From positions 1 to 14,427 of the forward strand of contig JALQUJ010000154.1 in NCBI GenBank assembly GCA_023263825.1: DNA of 14,427 bases. The letters run 5' to 3'. The position numbers were made by a program, and so were the translations under genes. The DNA comes from Porticoccus sp. GTDB lineage: Bacteria > Pseudomonadota > Gammaproteobacteria > Pseudomonadales > Porticoccaceae. This document shows positions 6,656 through 13,913 of this stretch, piece after piece (positions within the stretch are counted from its first letter, which is position 1; each line of letters begins with the position of its first letter). The notes beneath the pieces were generated by a model that was given only the letters and a program-made list of their open reading frames with translations, ran no database searches and had not been told where the DNA came from.

Positions 6656-7957
6656 TTGGCACCCAAGAGTGGGTACATAGTGTCATCAAGCACGTCTTTA
6701 ACTGCAACAGAACGTTTACAAATGGTGAAACATTTCTTTCGGCATTTGGCAAAACGTTTTATTAATGATGGCTGTCGGCAAAGTGCTGCTGCGCTTACCT
6801 ACATGAGCCTGTTTGCTGTTGTTCCTTTAATGACCCTAATGTATTCCATGTTTTCCCTAATCCCCGCCTTTCAAGGGCTTGAGAGCCAGGTTCAGGAATT
6901 AATTTTCAGTAACTTTGTGCCCCAAAGTGGCGCTGAGATTCAGCAATACCTTACAGAATTTTCTAATCAGGCACGTAATTTATCGGTTGCTGGTGCCGTC
7001 ATTTTATTAATTACTTCTTATCTGATGCTCACTAATATTGAACAAACCTTTAATAATATTTGGGGGACTGTAGGGGGAAGAAAAGGCCTGTCAAGCTTCC
7101 TCCTTTATTGGGGTATTCTCAGTTTAGGGCCGTTATTACTGGGCATAGGCCTGATGATGCGTACCTATTTACTCTCTTTCCAGTTACTGGTTGATGAAGT
7201 CGATGCCCTTGGCGTTACCGCATTAGTTTTCGAATACATGCCACTGTTATTTACATGGGCTGCATTTACTCTGCTATTTATTGCCGTCCCCAACTGCAAA
7301 GTGAATACGCGTTATGCCGTCATCGGAGGGCTAGTCACCGCGATCTGTTTTGAGCTTGCCAAAATTGCCTTTGGTACCTTAGTTGCTCACTCAAGTTACA
7401 CCACGGTTTATGGCGCGTTTGCCATTTTCCCCATTTTCCTAATCTGGATTTACCTCATGTGGATCCTCGTATTAGGTGGTGCAGAGCTGATCCGCTCCAT
7501 GGAGACCTTTAAAACGGCATGGCAAGGATATGAATATCCCGACCTTGTTGCTGTTTTAGTTGTACTTTGGGAATGCTGGCGCAAACAGCAAAAGGGTGAA
7601 TCACTATCCAATAGAGATTTAACTGAGGCCGGACTGGAAGAACAGCATTGGCGGCGATTGCGAGACCTTTTGTTGGAAAAACATATCTTGGCGGAAACCT
7701 CTTCAGGGTATTACGTACTAACAAGAGACCCAAGCCACCTTCATATTAAGGACCTTGCGGCACTTGGCGGCAATGGCTCTACCATGCTGCCAGGACCGAA
7801 AGCCTCTAATGTGCTGGCAAAATACCCCTGGTTTTCGACCCTGTCTGATATTTTAAATCAAGCCAACCAACAGCTGGAAAATACGTTCTCACCAACCGTA
7901 GCAGAATTGTTTGAGCCCAATATATCCATGGAAAACCCTCGTGATACAAAAGATTAA
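6656..7957 (+). CDS. yihY: YihY/BrkB family inner-membrane protein (once called ribonuclease BN)
   Basis: Polytopic membrane protein of up to 433 residues. Early hydrophobic segments lie near 45-70 and 110-127, the family signature around FNNIWG (132-137), and further helices near 147-168, 187-211, 219-243 and 252-277. The last ~150 residues are soluble: a winged-helix-like part (about 284-356) and an unstructured tail, as in Pseudomonas homologues. The old name RNase BN for this family is wrong in E. coli, where RNase BN is a different gene; the true function is unclear. The start is uncertain: TTG at 6656 has GGGG six bases upstream, GTG at 6680 has AAGAG ten bases upstream, and ATG at 6722 has no ribosome site. 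The 3' end overlaps the next gene by 17 bases, suggesting coupled expression. Confidence 0.88.
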   Translation: MAPKSGYIVSSSTSLTATERLQMVKHFFRHLAKRFINDGCRQSAAALTYMSLFAVVPLMTLMYSMFSLIPAFQGLESQVQELIFSNFVPQSGAEIQQYLTEFSNQARNLSVAGAVILLITSYLMLTNIEQTFNNIWGTVGGRKGLSSFLLYWGILSLGPLLLGIGLMMRTYLLSFQLLVDEVDALGVTALVFEYMPLLFTWAAFTLLFIAVPNCKVNTRYAVIGGLVTAICFELAKIAFGTLVAHSSYTTVYGAFAIFPIFLIWIYLMWILVLGGAELIRSMETFKTAWQGYEYPDLVAVLVVLWECWRKQQKGESLSNRDLTEAGLEEQHWRRLRDLLLEKHILAETSSGYYVLTRDPSHLHIKDLAALGGNGSTMLPGPKASNVLAKYPWFSTLSDILNQANQQLENTFSPTVAELFEPNISMENPRDTKD

Positions 7958-8423
7958 ACCGTTATTTAGTCTCCATCTTTTAGCTTGGCTCACCTTATTA
8001 CTTTGCCTGTCACTCGCTGGCTGTGGTGATGGTGAACCTCGCTATGCCCTTGCCGATGGAAAAACACTGAAATTTTCCGATCTCCAGGGCCGTATTGTTT
8101 TGATTAATTACTGGGCTGAATGGTGTAAACCCTGCCGTAAAGAAATTCCAGAATTAAATGCTCTGCAACAACAATACGGTGACCAGGTACAGGTACTCGG
8201 CGTCAACTTCGATGGTATTCAAGGTGATGCCTTAATCAAACAAACTAATAATCTCGGCATTGAATTCCCAATACTCACAACAGACCCTCGGCATCAATTT
8301 TCTGTAGAAGCTAGCGGAGTATTGCCAGAAACACTGGTAATTAACCACCAGGGCGTATATGAAAAAGTCCTGCTTGGCCCACAAACTCTGGAACAACTGC
8401 AAGCTATAATTAAAGCCAAATAA
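7941..8423 (+). CDS. TlpA-like thioredoxin-fold lipoprotein
   Basis: Membrane-tethered thiol-disulfide oxidoreductase, 160 residues. I chose the GTG at 7941: it has TGGAA about eight bases upstream and gives a clean lipoprotein signal, MIQKIK followed by a hydrophobic run and the lipobox LAGC with lipidated Cys28. A TTG at 7911 would add ten residues. The mature part has the redox site WCKPC (Cys62, Cys65) in NYWAEWCKPCRKE and the cis-proline loop GVLPETLVI (Pro129), so it belongs to the TlpA/ResA/DsbE branch facing the periplasm. Whether it reduces or oxidises partners cannot be told from sequence. Gly follows the lipidated Cys, so no inner-membrane retention Asp is present. The start overlaps the end of the yihY gene by 17 bases, as if the pair were translated together; the link is known from Pseudomonas gene order as I recall it. 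Confidence 0.92.
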   Translation: MIQKIKPLFSLHLLAWLTLLLCLSLAGCGDGEPRYALADGKTLKFSDLQGRIVLINYWAEWCKPCRKEIPELNALQQQYGDQVQVLGVNFDGIQGDALIKQTNNLGIEFPILTTDPRHQFSVEASGVLPETLVINHQGVYEKVLLGPQTLEQLQAIIKAK

Positions 8424-8476
8424 AAATTCACAGAGATTTTTTTAAGCTCAACAAATGCCATCGTCAAGGCAAGTAA

Positions 8477-9895
8477 ATGCAAGATTGCAGAAAGTTTTTT
8501 ATCAATGGTAAATGGGTATTACCCAGGGAAGCTAATGATTTAGCTGTAGAAAACCCTGCTACGGAACAACCTATTGCCGTAATATCTGAAGGCACCACTA
8601 CCGACGCTGATAACGCAGTTATCGCAGCACGTCATGCATTTACTGAATACGGCCAAACAACCAGAGAAACTCGTCTGGCATTGCTAGAAAACCTTCTCAG
8701 TATTTACATGAAGCGATATGAAGAGATGGTACAAGCCATCCATTTAGAAATGGGGGCACCCATTGATTTTGCCCGCAACGAGCAAGCCGACTGTGGCCGA
8801 GGCCACCTACAAAGCACAATTGATGCACTCAAGCATTACGCCTTTGAACAAACCATAGAAAACAGCACGATCATCAAAGAACCCATAGGTGTCTGCGGGC
8901 TTATCACCCCATGGAATTGGCCCATCAATCAAGCTGCCTGCAAAGTTGCCCCTGCGCTGGCTACGGGCTGCACCATGGTATTAAAACCCAGCGAAATCGC
9001 CCCACTGAGCGCCCATTTGTTTGCTGAAATGATCAATGAAGCTGGTTTTCCACCCGGTGTGTTTAACCTTGTAAATGGCAGTGGCACCGGTGTAGGTAAA
9101 GCTCTGGCGGAGCATCCCCACATCGACATGATCTCCTTTACGGGCTCAACCCGAGCAGGAATTGCCGTAGCCAAAGCTGCTGCTGATTCAGTAAAACGCG
9201 TTACTCAGGAATTAGGTGGGAAATCACCCAATATCTTATTGGAAGATGCAGATTTCAACCGATCAATTAAAAAAGGTATTTTCATGTGCATGGAGAACAC
9301 CGGACAATCCTGTAATGCACCGACCCGAATGCTGATTCCACATTCACGTTATCAAGAGGCCCAGGTCTTGGCTCAAGAATATGTGAAAATTGTAACGGTA
9401 GATAATCCGAAAAAGCCCGGCAGACACCTCGGCCCCCTGGCTAGCCACGCCCAATACCAAAAAGTGCAGCAGTTAATTCAAGGTGCGATTAACGAAGGAG
9501 CCACACTGATTGCAGGCGGTCCCGGCAAACCAGAAGGTTTTGAAACAGGCCACTATGCTAAACCGACGATCTTCGCCAATGTAGACAACAGCATGACCAT
9601 TGCCCGGGAGGAAGTCTTTGGACCGGTTCTGGTTTTGATTCCTTATAACGATGAAGAAGAGGCCATTGAAATCGCCAACAATACAGCCTATGGCCTCTCT
9701 GCATATATTCAAACGGGAGATATTGAGCGGGGCAAACATATCGCTCGCAAATTACGTGCAGGCATGGTGAGAATTAATCATGCACCTCATAGTTATAACA
9801 TCCCTTTTGGTGGTTACAAACAATCGGGGATTGGTCGAGAATGGGGTAAATATGGCTTTGAGGATTATCTGGAAATTAAAGCCATCAGTATTTAA
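8477..9895 (+). CDS. NAD(P)-dependent aldehyde dehydrogenase, substrate unknown
   Basis: Oxidises an aldehyde to the acid with NAD(P)+. The 472 residues cover the whole ALDH superfamily fold with all key residues: Asn147 in TPWNWP, Lys170 and Glu173 in LKPSE (the Glu favours NAD+), the Rossmann turn FTGSTRAG (221-228), general base Glu245 in QELGGKSP, nucleophile Cys279 in NTGQSCNAPTR, REEVFGPV (377-384) and the C-terminal FGGYKQSGIGRE. There is no signal peptide, so it is cytosolic. The ATG has AAGG seven bases upstream. It follows the tlpA-like gene by 53 bases on the same strand, and its stop codon lies three bases from that of the converging hda gene. Nothing nearby supplies a pathway, so I give no symbol. 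It is not part of the conserved block as I remember it. Confidence 0.94.
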   Translation: MQDCRKFFINGKWVLPREANDLAVENPATEQPIAVISEGTTTDADNAVIAARHAFTEYGQTTRETRLALLENLLSIYMKRYEEMVQAIHLEMGAPIDFARNEQADCGRGHLQSTIDALKHYAFEQTIENSTIIKEPIGVCGLITPWNWPINQAACKVAPALATGCTMVLKPSEIAPLSAHLFAEMINEAGFPPGVFNLVNGSGTGVGKALAEHPHIDMISFTGSTRAGIAVAKAAADSVKRVTQELGGKSPNILLEDADFNRSIKKGIFMCMENTGQSCNAPTRMLIPHSRYQEAQVLAQEYVKIVTVDNPKKPGRHLGPLASHAQYQKVQQLIQGAINEGATLIAGGPGKPEGFETGHYAKPTIFANVDNSMTIAREEVFGPVLVLIPYNDEEEAIEIANNTAYGLSAYIQTGDIERGKHIARKLRAGMVRINHAPHSYNIPFGGYKQSGIGREWGKYGFEDYLEIKAISI

Positions 9896-9898
9896 TCG

Positions 9899-10630
9899 CT
9901 AGGAAAAGTTAAAAACCTGCTTAACAAAAGGAATACTCAACTTTCTCCCTTCCTGGAGTGAAATTTCTTCCAACTCATCAAGACAGTTCATTAGTTCACC
10001 TAGGCTTCGCGTTGCACGGCTAATCCAATATTGTGCCACATCATCACTTAGTTCCATGCCTCTCCTTGAGGCCCTAAATTGGAGAATTGCCATTTTTTCA
10101 TCATCTTCGGGCTCCGATAATTGAAACACAGGCCCCCAACCAAACCGGGATTGTAGATCTGGCAGTTGTAACGGTAACTCCCTGACAGAACAATTGGCTC
10201 CTAACAGCAGTCGCCCACCCACATCTTTGATACGGTTGAACAAATCAAATAATGCTTCTTCCCATGCTACGTCCCCAGCAATAACCTGAAGATCATCCAG
10301 GCAAATAAGTGATAACTGCTCAAGACCATCGAGTAATTGCTGTGGAGGGTAATCCAATAGCGCCCTTAACGGTAAATACTGCGCTACCAACGCTTGTGCT
10401 GAGGCCTGATGACAACCCGCCTGCAATAAATGTGACACACCGCTGCCACTTGCCCCCCAAAGATAAACAAACGATTCTTCCGCGGTAGCGGAATTGGAAC
10501 AGAATTGATGCTTAAGAATAGAAACAGCCTGAAATTTACTGCACTGCTGACTGCCCTGCCGCTTCAGATAAAAATTCTCAAACGTCGCATCATCATTCAG
10601 GCTAATACGTAGGCTAAGCTGCTGTGGCAC
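9899..10630 (-). CDS. hda: DnaA regulatory inactivator Hda
   Basis: AAA+ protein that, bound to the DNA-loaded beta clamp, stimulates ATP hydrolysis by DnaA and so prevents re-initiation. From the GTG at 10630 it has 243 residues (E. coli 233). The N-terminal clamp-binding peptide QLSLRI (4-9) matches E. coli QLSLPL. Walker B-like LICLDDLQ (108-115), the Box VII arginine in LQSRFGWG (Arg162) and sensor 2 in ATRSLGEL (Arg208) are present, as is the family ending IPFVKQVF. The P-loop GASGSGVS (59-66) has Val65 where E. coli Hda has Arg and DnaA has Lys. The chosen start overlaps the DUF2066 stop as TAGTG, with GGGGT eight bases upstream; another GTG at 10645 would add five residues. The tight overlap suggests translation coupled to the upstream gene. 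Confidence 0.93.
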   Translation of the reverse strand: MPQQLSLRISLNDDATFENFYLKRQGSQQCSKFQAVSILKHQFCSNSATAEESFVYLWGASGSGVSHLLQAGCHQASAQALVAQYLPLRALLDYPPQQLLDGLEQLSLICLDDLQVIAGDVAWEEALFDLFNRIKDVGGRLLLGANCSVRELPLQLPDLQSRFGWGPVFQLSEPEDDEKMAILQFRASRRGMELSDDVAQYWISRATRSLGELMNCLDELEEISLQEGRKLSIPFVKQVFNFS

Positions 10631-11757
10631 TACTGCCGACCCCACATAAAATATAAATTCTGCGTCTGGGATAAAATATTAGTGGCATCATTAGCACTCG
10701 TATTTGAATCATTTAACCCAGGAATCATCAATGGAGGTAGGGGTTTTTCTGTCATACGTTTATCTCTACGTAAGGTGTCCAACAATAGGTTGACCTCACC
10801 CTCTACAAAAAGACGCAACATCAAACGATGGTCATCCACCTCACCAACGGTTAAACGTCGTACCACTTCCAATGATTCCAGATACCCTACCGCCTGATTA
10901 AAGTTTTTATAATCATTGATGTTTTCAAGGTGAAGCATCACTTCTTCCGTATCCATTTTGGGTACATAGGCATAGTGACGGGCAAGGCTATCAACGGCTT
11001 CAGGAATAATTTTGTTGATAAGGGCCGGCAATGTATTGGCAACAACATTTTGTAAATCGTCCTCGCCATTTAAATTAAGCAATCGTGCCGCACGCCATTG
11101 TCCAGATGAACTCTGATAAAAGCGGATTGCCAACCAGGCATTTGTTTTATAACGCTCTGCTGCCAATGCCAATTTGGAGAAATTCAAGTTCCAGATATCG
11201 TTTTCGGACACATTTCGGGTATCTTGTAAATCCAATAAAGGAAGTATCAACGGTGCCCCCCGATCCTCCATCAACAACTTAAGAGAAGATACGGCGGCTG
11301 GCATATTTTCCTGTGTAACGAAACTTTTACCTCCAGCACCATCAACCACCATCCAAACCAAAAGCGCCGGCCGATCAGAGGGCCATACTTGGAGTTGATA
11401 CTGACGTAATAAACGATCAATGGCCGATGCAGCATAGCTCAAGCTCATACCAGTGCCACTTGCCGCAGCCTCTGGAGCTTGCGGGTCACGATAACCGACA
11501 TATCCAAACTCCGTGACATATCGTTCCGGGTTTGAAAAAGCCACATTGGTAATGGCTTGACTATCACCGGTCACTTTAACCAAGACCTTACCTAATCCTA
11601 TCCTCATGGCCCGCAACTGCTCAGCCTTACTTTGATCTGCCACTGGCACAACAGTACGGTATAAATCATTTACTGTCTCGGCTCGGGCAAGCAGAGGCAA
11701 AAAAGCCAAGACAATGGCAAAAATCAGTCTATTTTTTACAGCTGTGTGGTTTTTCAT
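10630..11757 (-). CDS. DUF2066 family exported protein
   Basis: A 375-residue protein of unknown function. From the ATG at 11757 it begins with a typical Sec signal peptide: MKNHTAVKNR, a hydrophobic stretch and the cleavage site ARA before ETVNDLY (about residue 26). The mature part is probably periplasmic. The early motif EQLRAMRIGLGKVLVKVTG and the position between purM and hda identify it as DUF2066, a family usually found in this place. An upstream ATG at 11793 would add twelve residues (MCLFTLYCYNRA) before the signal peptide and is less likely, although neither start has a strong ribosome site. The gene is first in a two-gene unit with hda and is divergent from purM. A link to the cell cycle is not shown; the pairing may only serve expression of hda. 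Confidence 0.87.
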   Translation of the reverse strand: MKNHTAVKNRLIFAIVLAFLPLLARAETVNDLYRTVVPVADQSKAEQLRAMRIGLGKVLVKVTGDSQAITNVAFSNPERYVTEFGYVGYRDPQAPEAAASGTGMSLSYAASAIDRLLRQYQLQVWPSDRPALLVWMVVDGAGGKSFVTQENMPAAVSSLKLLMEDRGAPLILPLLDLQDTRNVSENDIWNLNFSKLALAAERYKTNAWLAIRFYQSSSGQWRAARLLNLNGEDDLQNVVANTLPALINKIIPEAVDSLARHYAYVPKMDTEEVMLHLENINDYKNFNQAVGYLESLEVVRRLTVGEVDDHRLMLRLFVEGEVNLLLDTLRRDKRMTEKPLPPLMIPGLNDSNTSANDATNILSQTQNLYFMWGRQ

Positions 11758-11862
11758 GGCGCGATTGTAACAGTAGAGTGTAAATAGACACATTCTCAGA
11801 CTGCCAGTTCTTTGGTTTTAATATAAAATACCCACTCTTTTTATGAGCACCGCTATTTTCAA

Positions 11863-11910
11863 GTTAAATATACAGTTAACTTACTAGTTAATAATCGCTA
11901 AAGAGCGATT
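11863..11910. promoter_or_regulatory. Phased GTTAA motifs and hairpin upstream of purM
   Basis: GTTAA occurs at 11863, 11875 and 11887, exactly 12 bases apart, in an A/T-rich stretch. It is followed by a perfect 7-base-pair hairpin, AATCGCT (11893-11899), loop AAAG, AGCGATT (11904-11910), ending 24 bases before the purM start. There is no T-run, so it is not a terminator. It may be an operator or a leader structure; a clear sigma-70 promoter could not be placed. Confidence 0.4.
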
Positions 11911-11934
11911 CACAAGGCAACGATTTAAACCACT

Positions 11935-13008
11935 ATGAGCGACCAACAAAGTAATCCCCCCAATAATTCATCTCTTAGCTATAAAGATGCCGGTGTAGAT
12001 ATTGATGCAGGCAATGCCCTTGTCGAACGTATTAAGAACGTAGCCAAAAATACACGCCGACCAGAAGTTATGGCAGGATTGGGAGGTTTTGGCGCCCTGT
12101 TTAGTTTGCCTACAGGCTATGAAGAACCAGTACTTGCTTCAGGTACTGATGGTGTTGGCACCAAGTTAAAGCTTGCCATGGACCTGCAACTGCACGACAC
12201 CATAGGTATCGATCTGGTAGCCATGTGTGTAAATGACCTTGTCGTCTGTGGTGCAGAACCTCTGTTTTTTCTCGACTACTATGCTACTGGAAAATTAAAT
12301 GTAGATACGGCAGCCGCAGTAGTCACAGGTATTGGTGAGGGCTGTAAATTATCTGGTTGCTCCCTGGTCGGTGGTGAAACTGCGGAAATGCCGGGCATGT
12401 ATGAGGGCGAAGACTACGACCTCGCTGGTTTTTGTGTCGGTATTGTTGAAAAAGCCGACATTATTGATGGCAGCGCTGTCCATGTCGGCGACACCCTTAT
12501 TGGGCTTGCCTCCAGCGGGCCTCATTCCAATGGCTATTCGCTAATTCGCAAAATTATCGATGTAGCTGGTGCCGATATCCTCAACGAAAGTATCTACGGC
12601 ACTCCCTTAGGTGAAGCACTGCTAACACCGACCCGAATTTACGTAAAATCTATTATGGCTTTGGTGGAACATGCCCATGTTCCTGTACATGCCATTTCAC
12701 ACATCACCGGTGGTGGTCTGTTAGAAAATATTCCTCGAGTACTGCCAGAAAGTGCAAAGGCAGTCATAGACATTAACAGCTGGCAACAACCGGCTATTTT
12801 TGATTGGCTACAAACCAATGGCAATGTAGACCCAGTTGAAATGTACCGTACCTTTAACTGCGGTGTAGGCATGGTCGTGTGTGTTCCAAGTGATGCCACC
12901 GACGATGCACTCGATACACTTCATGCGGCAGGAGAAGATGCATTTATCATTGGCCATATTGCTCATGCGGAAGATGGTGAAGAACAGGTTGAACTGCAAC
13001 AGTCATAA
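11935..13008 (+). CDS. purM: Phosphoribosylformylglycinamidine cyclo-ligase (AIR synthetase) PurM
   Basis: Catalyses the ATP-dependent ring closure of FGAM to AIR, step five of purine synthesis, in the cytoplasm. The 357 residues follow E. coli PurM (345) almost throughout, with a slightly longer N-terminus (MSDQQSNPPNNS) and a longer acidic C-terminus. Family blocks are visible: SLSYKDAGVDIDAGN (13-27), SGTDGVGTKLKLA (69-81), the conserved NDLVVCGAEPLFFLDYYATGK (100-120) and LVGGETAEMPG (144-154). The ATG is the first in frame before the conserved block; the nearest ribosome-like AAGG is 17 bases upstream, so initiation may depend on other leader features. purN follows after 28 bases, as in many gammaproteobacteria. 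A motif recalling a PurR box lies just upstream but lacks one base of the spacing. Confidence 0.98.
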   Translation: MSDQQSNPPNNSSLSYKDAGVDIDAGNALVERIKNVAKNTRRPEVMAGLGGFGALFSLPTGYEEPVLASGTDGVGTKLKLAMDLQLHDTIGIDLVAMCVNDLVVCGAEPLFFLDYYATGKLNVDTAAAVVTGIGEGCKLSGCSLVGGETAEMPGMYEGEDYDLAGFCVGIVEKADIIDGSAVHVGDTLIGLASSGPHSNGYSLIRKIIDVAGADILNESIYGTPLGEALLTPTRIYVKSIMALVEHAHVPVHAISHITGGGLLENIPRVLPESAKAVIDINSWQQPAIFDWLQTNGNVDPVEMYRTFNCGVGMVVCVPSDATDDALDTLHAAGEDAFIIGHIAHAEDGEEQVELQQS

Positions 13009-13036
13009 CCTGAAGCCCAAGCAACAGGTTACTGAC

Positions 13037-13702
13037 ATGCCCCATAACAAACGCCCTCAACTGGTTGTATTAATATCCGGTAGCGGCAGCAATTTACAAG
13101 CCTTTATAGATGCCAGTGAAAACGGCAGCTTGGATGCTGACATTGCTGCTGTGATCAGTAACAAAGCTGGTGTTATGGGCTTGGAGCGGGCAGATAATGC
13201 AGGTATAGCCAATGAGGTTATCGACCATAAACAGTTTGCCGACAGAGAAAGCTTTGATGCTGAACTGGCCGACCGCATTGAAAGTTACAAACCTGACCTA
13301 GTCATTCTTGCCGGGTTTATGCGAATACTCACCCCTGAAATTGTCGATCGTTTTGCTGGCCGGATCATGAATATCCATCCATCATTGCTACCTAAATATC
13401 CAGGGCTTCATACCCACAAGCGCGCAATCGAAGCTGGCGATACCACTGCTGGAGTGACTGTGCATTTTGTTACCAGTGAGCTGGATGGTGGCCCCGCTAT
13501 TATCCAGGCTGAAGTACCCATACTGCCTGGTGATGATGAAGACACTCTAGCAAGCCGAGTTCTTGTACAAGAGCATCAAATCTACCCCCTCGCCGCCCAG
13601 TGGTTCTGTGAAGGTAAACTCACTCTTAAAGATGGGACACCCGAGCTTAATGGAGAACCACTACCTATATCCGGAACAAAATTCTGTAGCGAAAAGCTAT
13701 AG
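13037..13702 (+). CDS. purN: Phosphoribosylglycinamide formyltransferase (GAR transformylase) PurN
   Basis: Transfers a formyl group from 10-formyl-tetrahydrofolate to GAR, step three of purine synthesis. The 221 residues (E. coli 212) contain the phosphate-binding loop GSGSN (15-19), FMRILTPE (94-101) and the catalytic set Asn112, His114 in NIHPSLLPKYPG and Asp150 in TSELDGGP. The ATG at 13037 has AGG eight bases upstream and gives the usual N-terminus before LVVLISGSGSN. The frame is open upstream as far as 12881 within purM, but that extension is only the overlap of frames. It is 28 bases from purM and certainly in the same operon. No terminator is visible after it, so the message may continue into the DUF3108 gene. 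Confidence 0.98.
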   Translation: MPHNKRPQLVVLISGSGSNLQAFIDASENGSLDADIAAVISNKAGVMGLERADNAGIANEVIDHKQFADRESFDAELADRIESYKPDLVILAGFMRILTPEIVDRFAGRIMNIHPSLLPKYPGLHTHKRAIEAGDTTAGVTVHFVTSELDGGPAIIQAEVPILPGDDEDTLASRVLVQEHQIYPLAAQWFCEGKLTLKDGTPELNGEPLPISGTKFCSEKL

Positions 13703-13913
13703 CAACAAATAATCTACACATCACAAAAAAACTCTAAGTTGCACTAAAAAACCCAAATGTAAAAGAGTATTTCAAAGCACGACAACCTCTTCTAAAAACG
13801 CACGTACGTTTCTATTTATCCCATACCTGAACAAAACGCGGTAAACTGACTCTAATTGAGCATCCAACGTTACAGATAACACTGTGAACCTAACACGACG
13901 AACGATCAACTTC

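Noticed and set aside
8424..8476. Terminator after the tlpA-like gene
   Set aside because: AAAAAT and ATTTTTT could pair around an eight-base loop, but the stem is only A/T and too weak to call.
11912..11930. PurR operator before purM (ACAAGGCAACGATTTAAAC)
   Set aside because: The GCAA and CG halves are one base too close compared with the PurR consensus, and the right half is poor.
12881..13036. N-terminal extension of purN into purM
   Set aside because: PurN homology starts after the ATG at 13037, which has its own ribosome site; the extension is out-of-frame purM sequence.
13703..13913. Promoter or terminator between purN and DUF3108
   Set aside because: TTGAGC at 13856 has no fitting -10, ACGTACGT at 13802 is only a short palindrome, and no stem with T-run was found.
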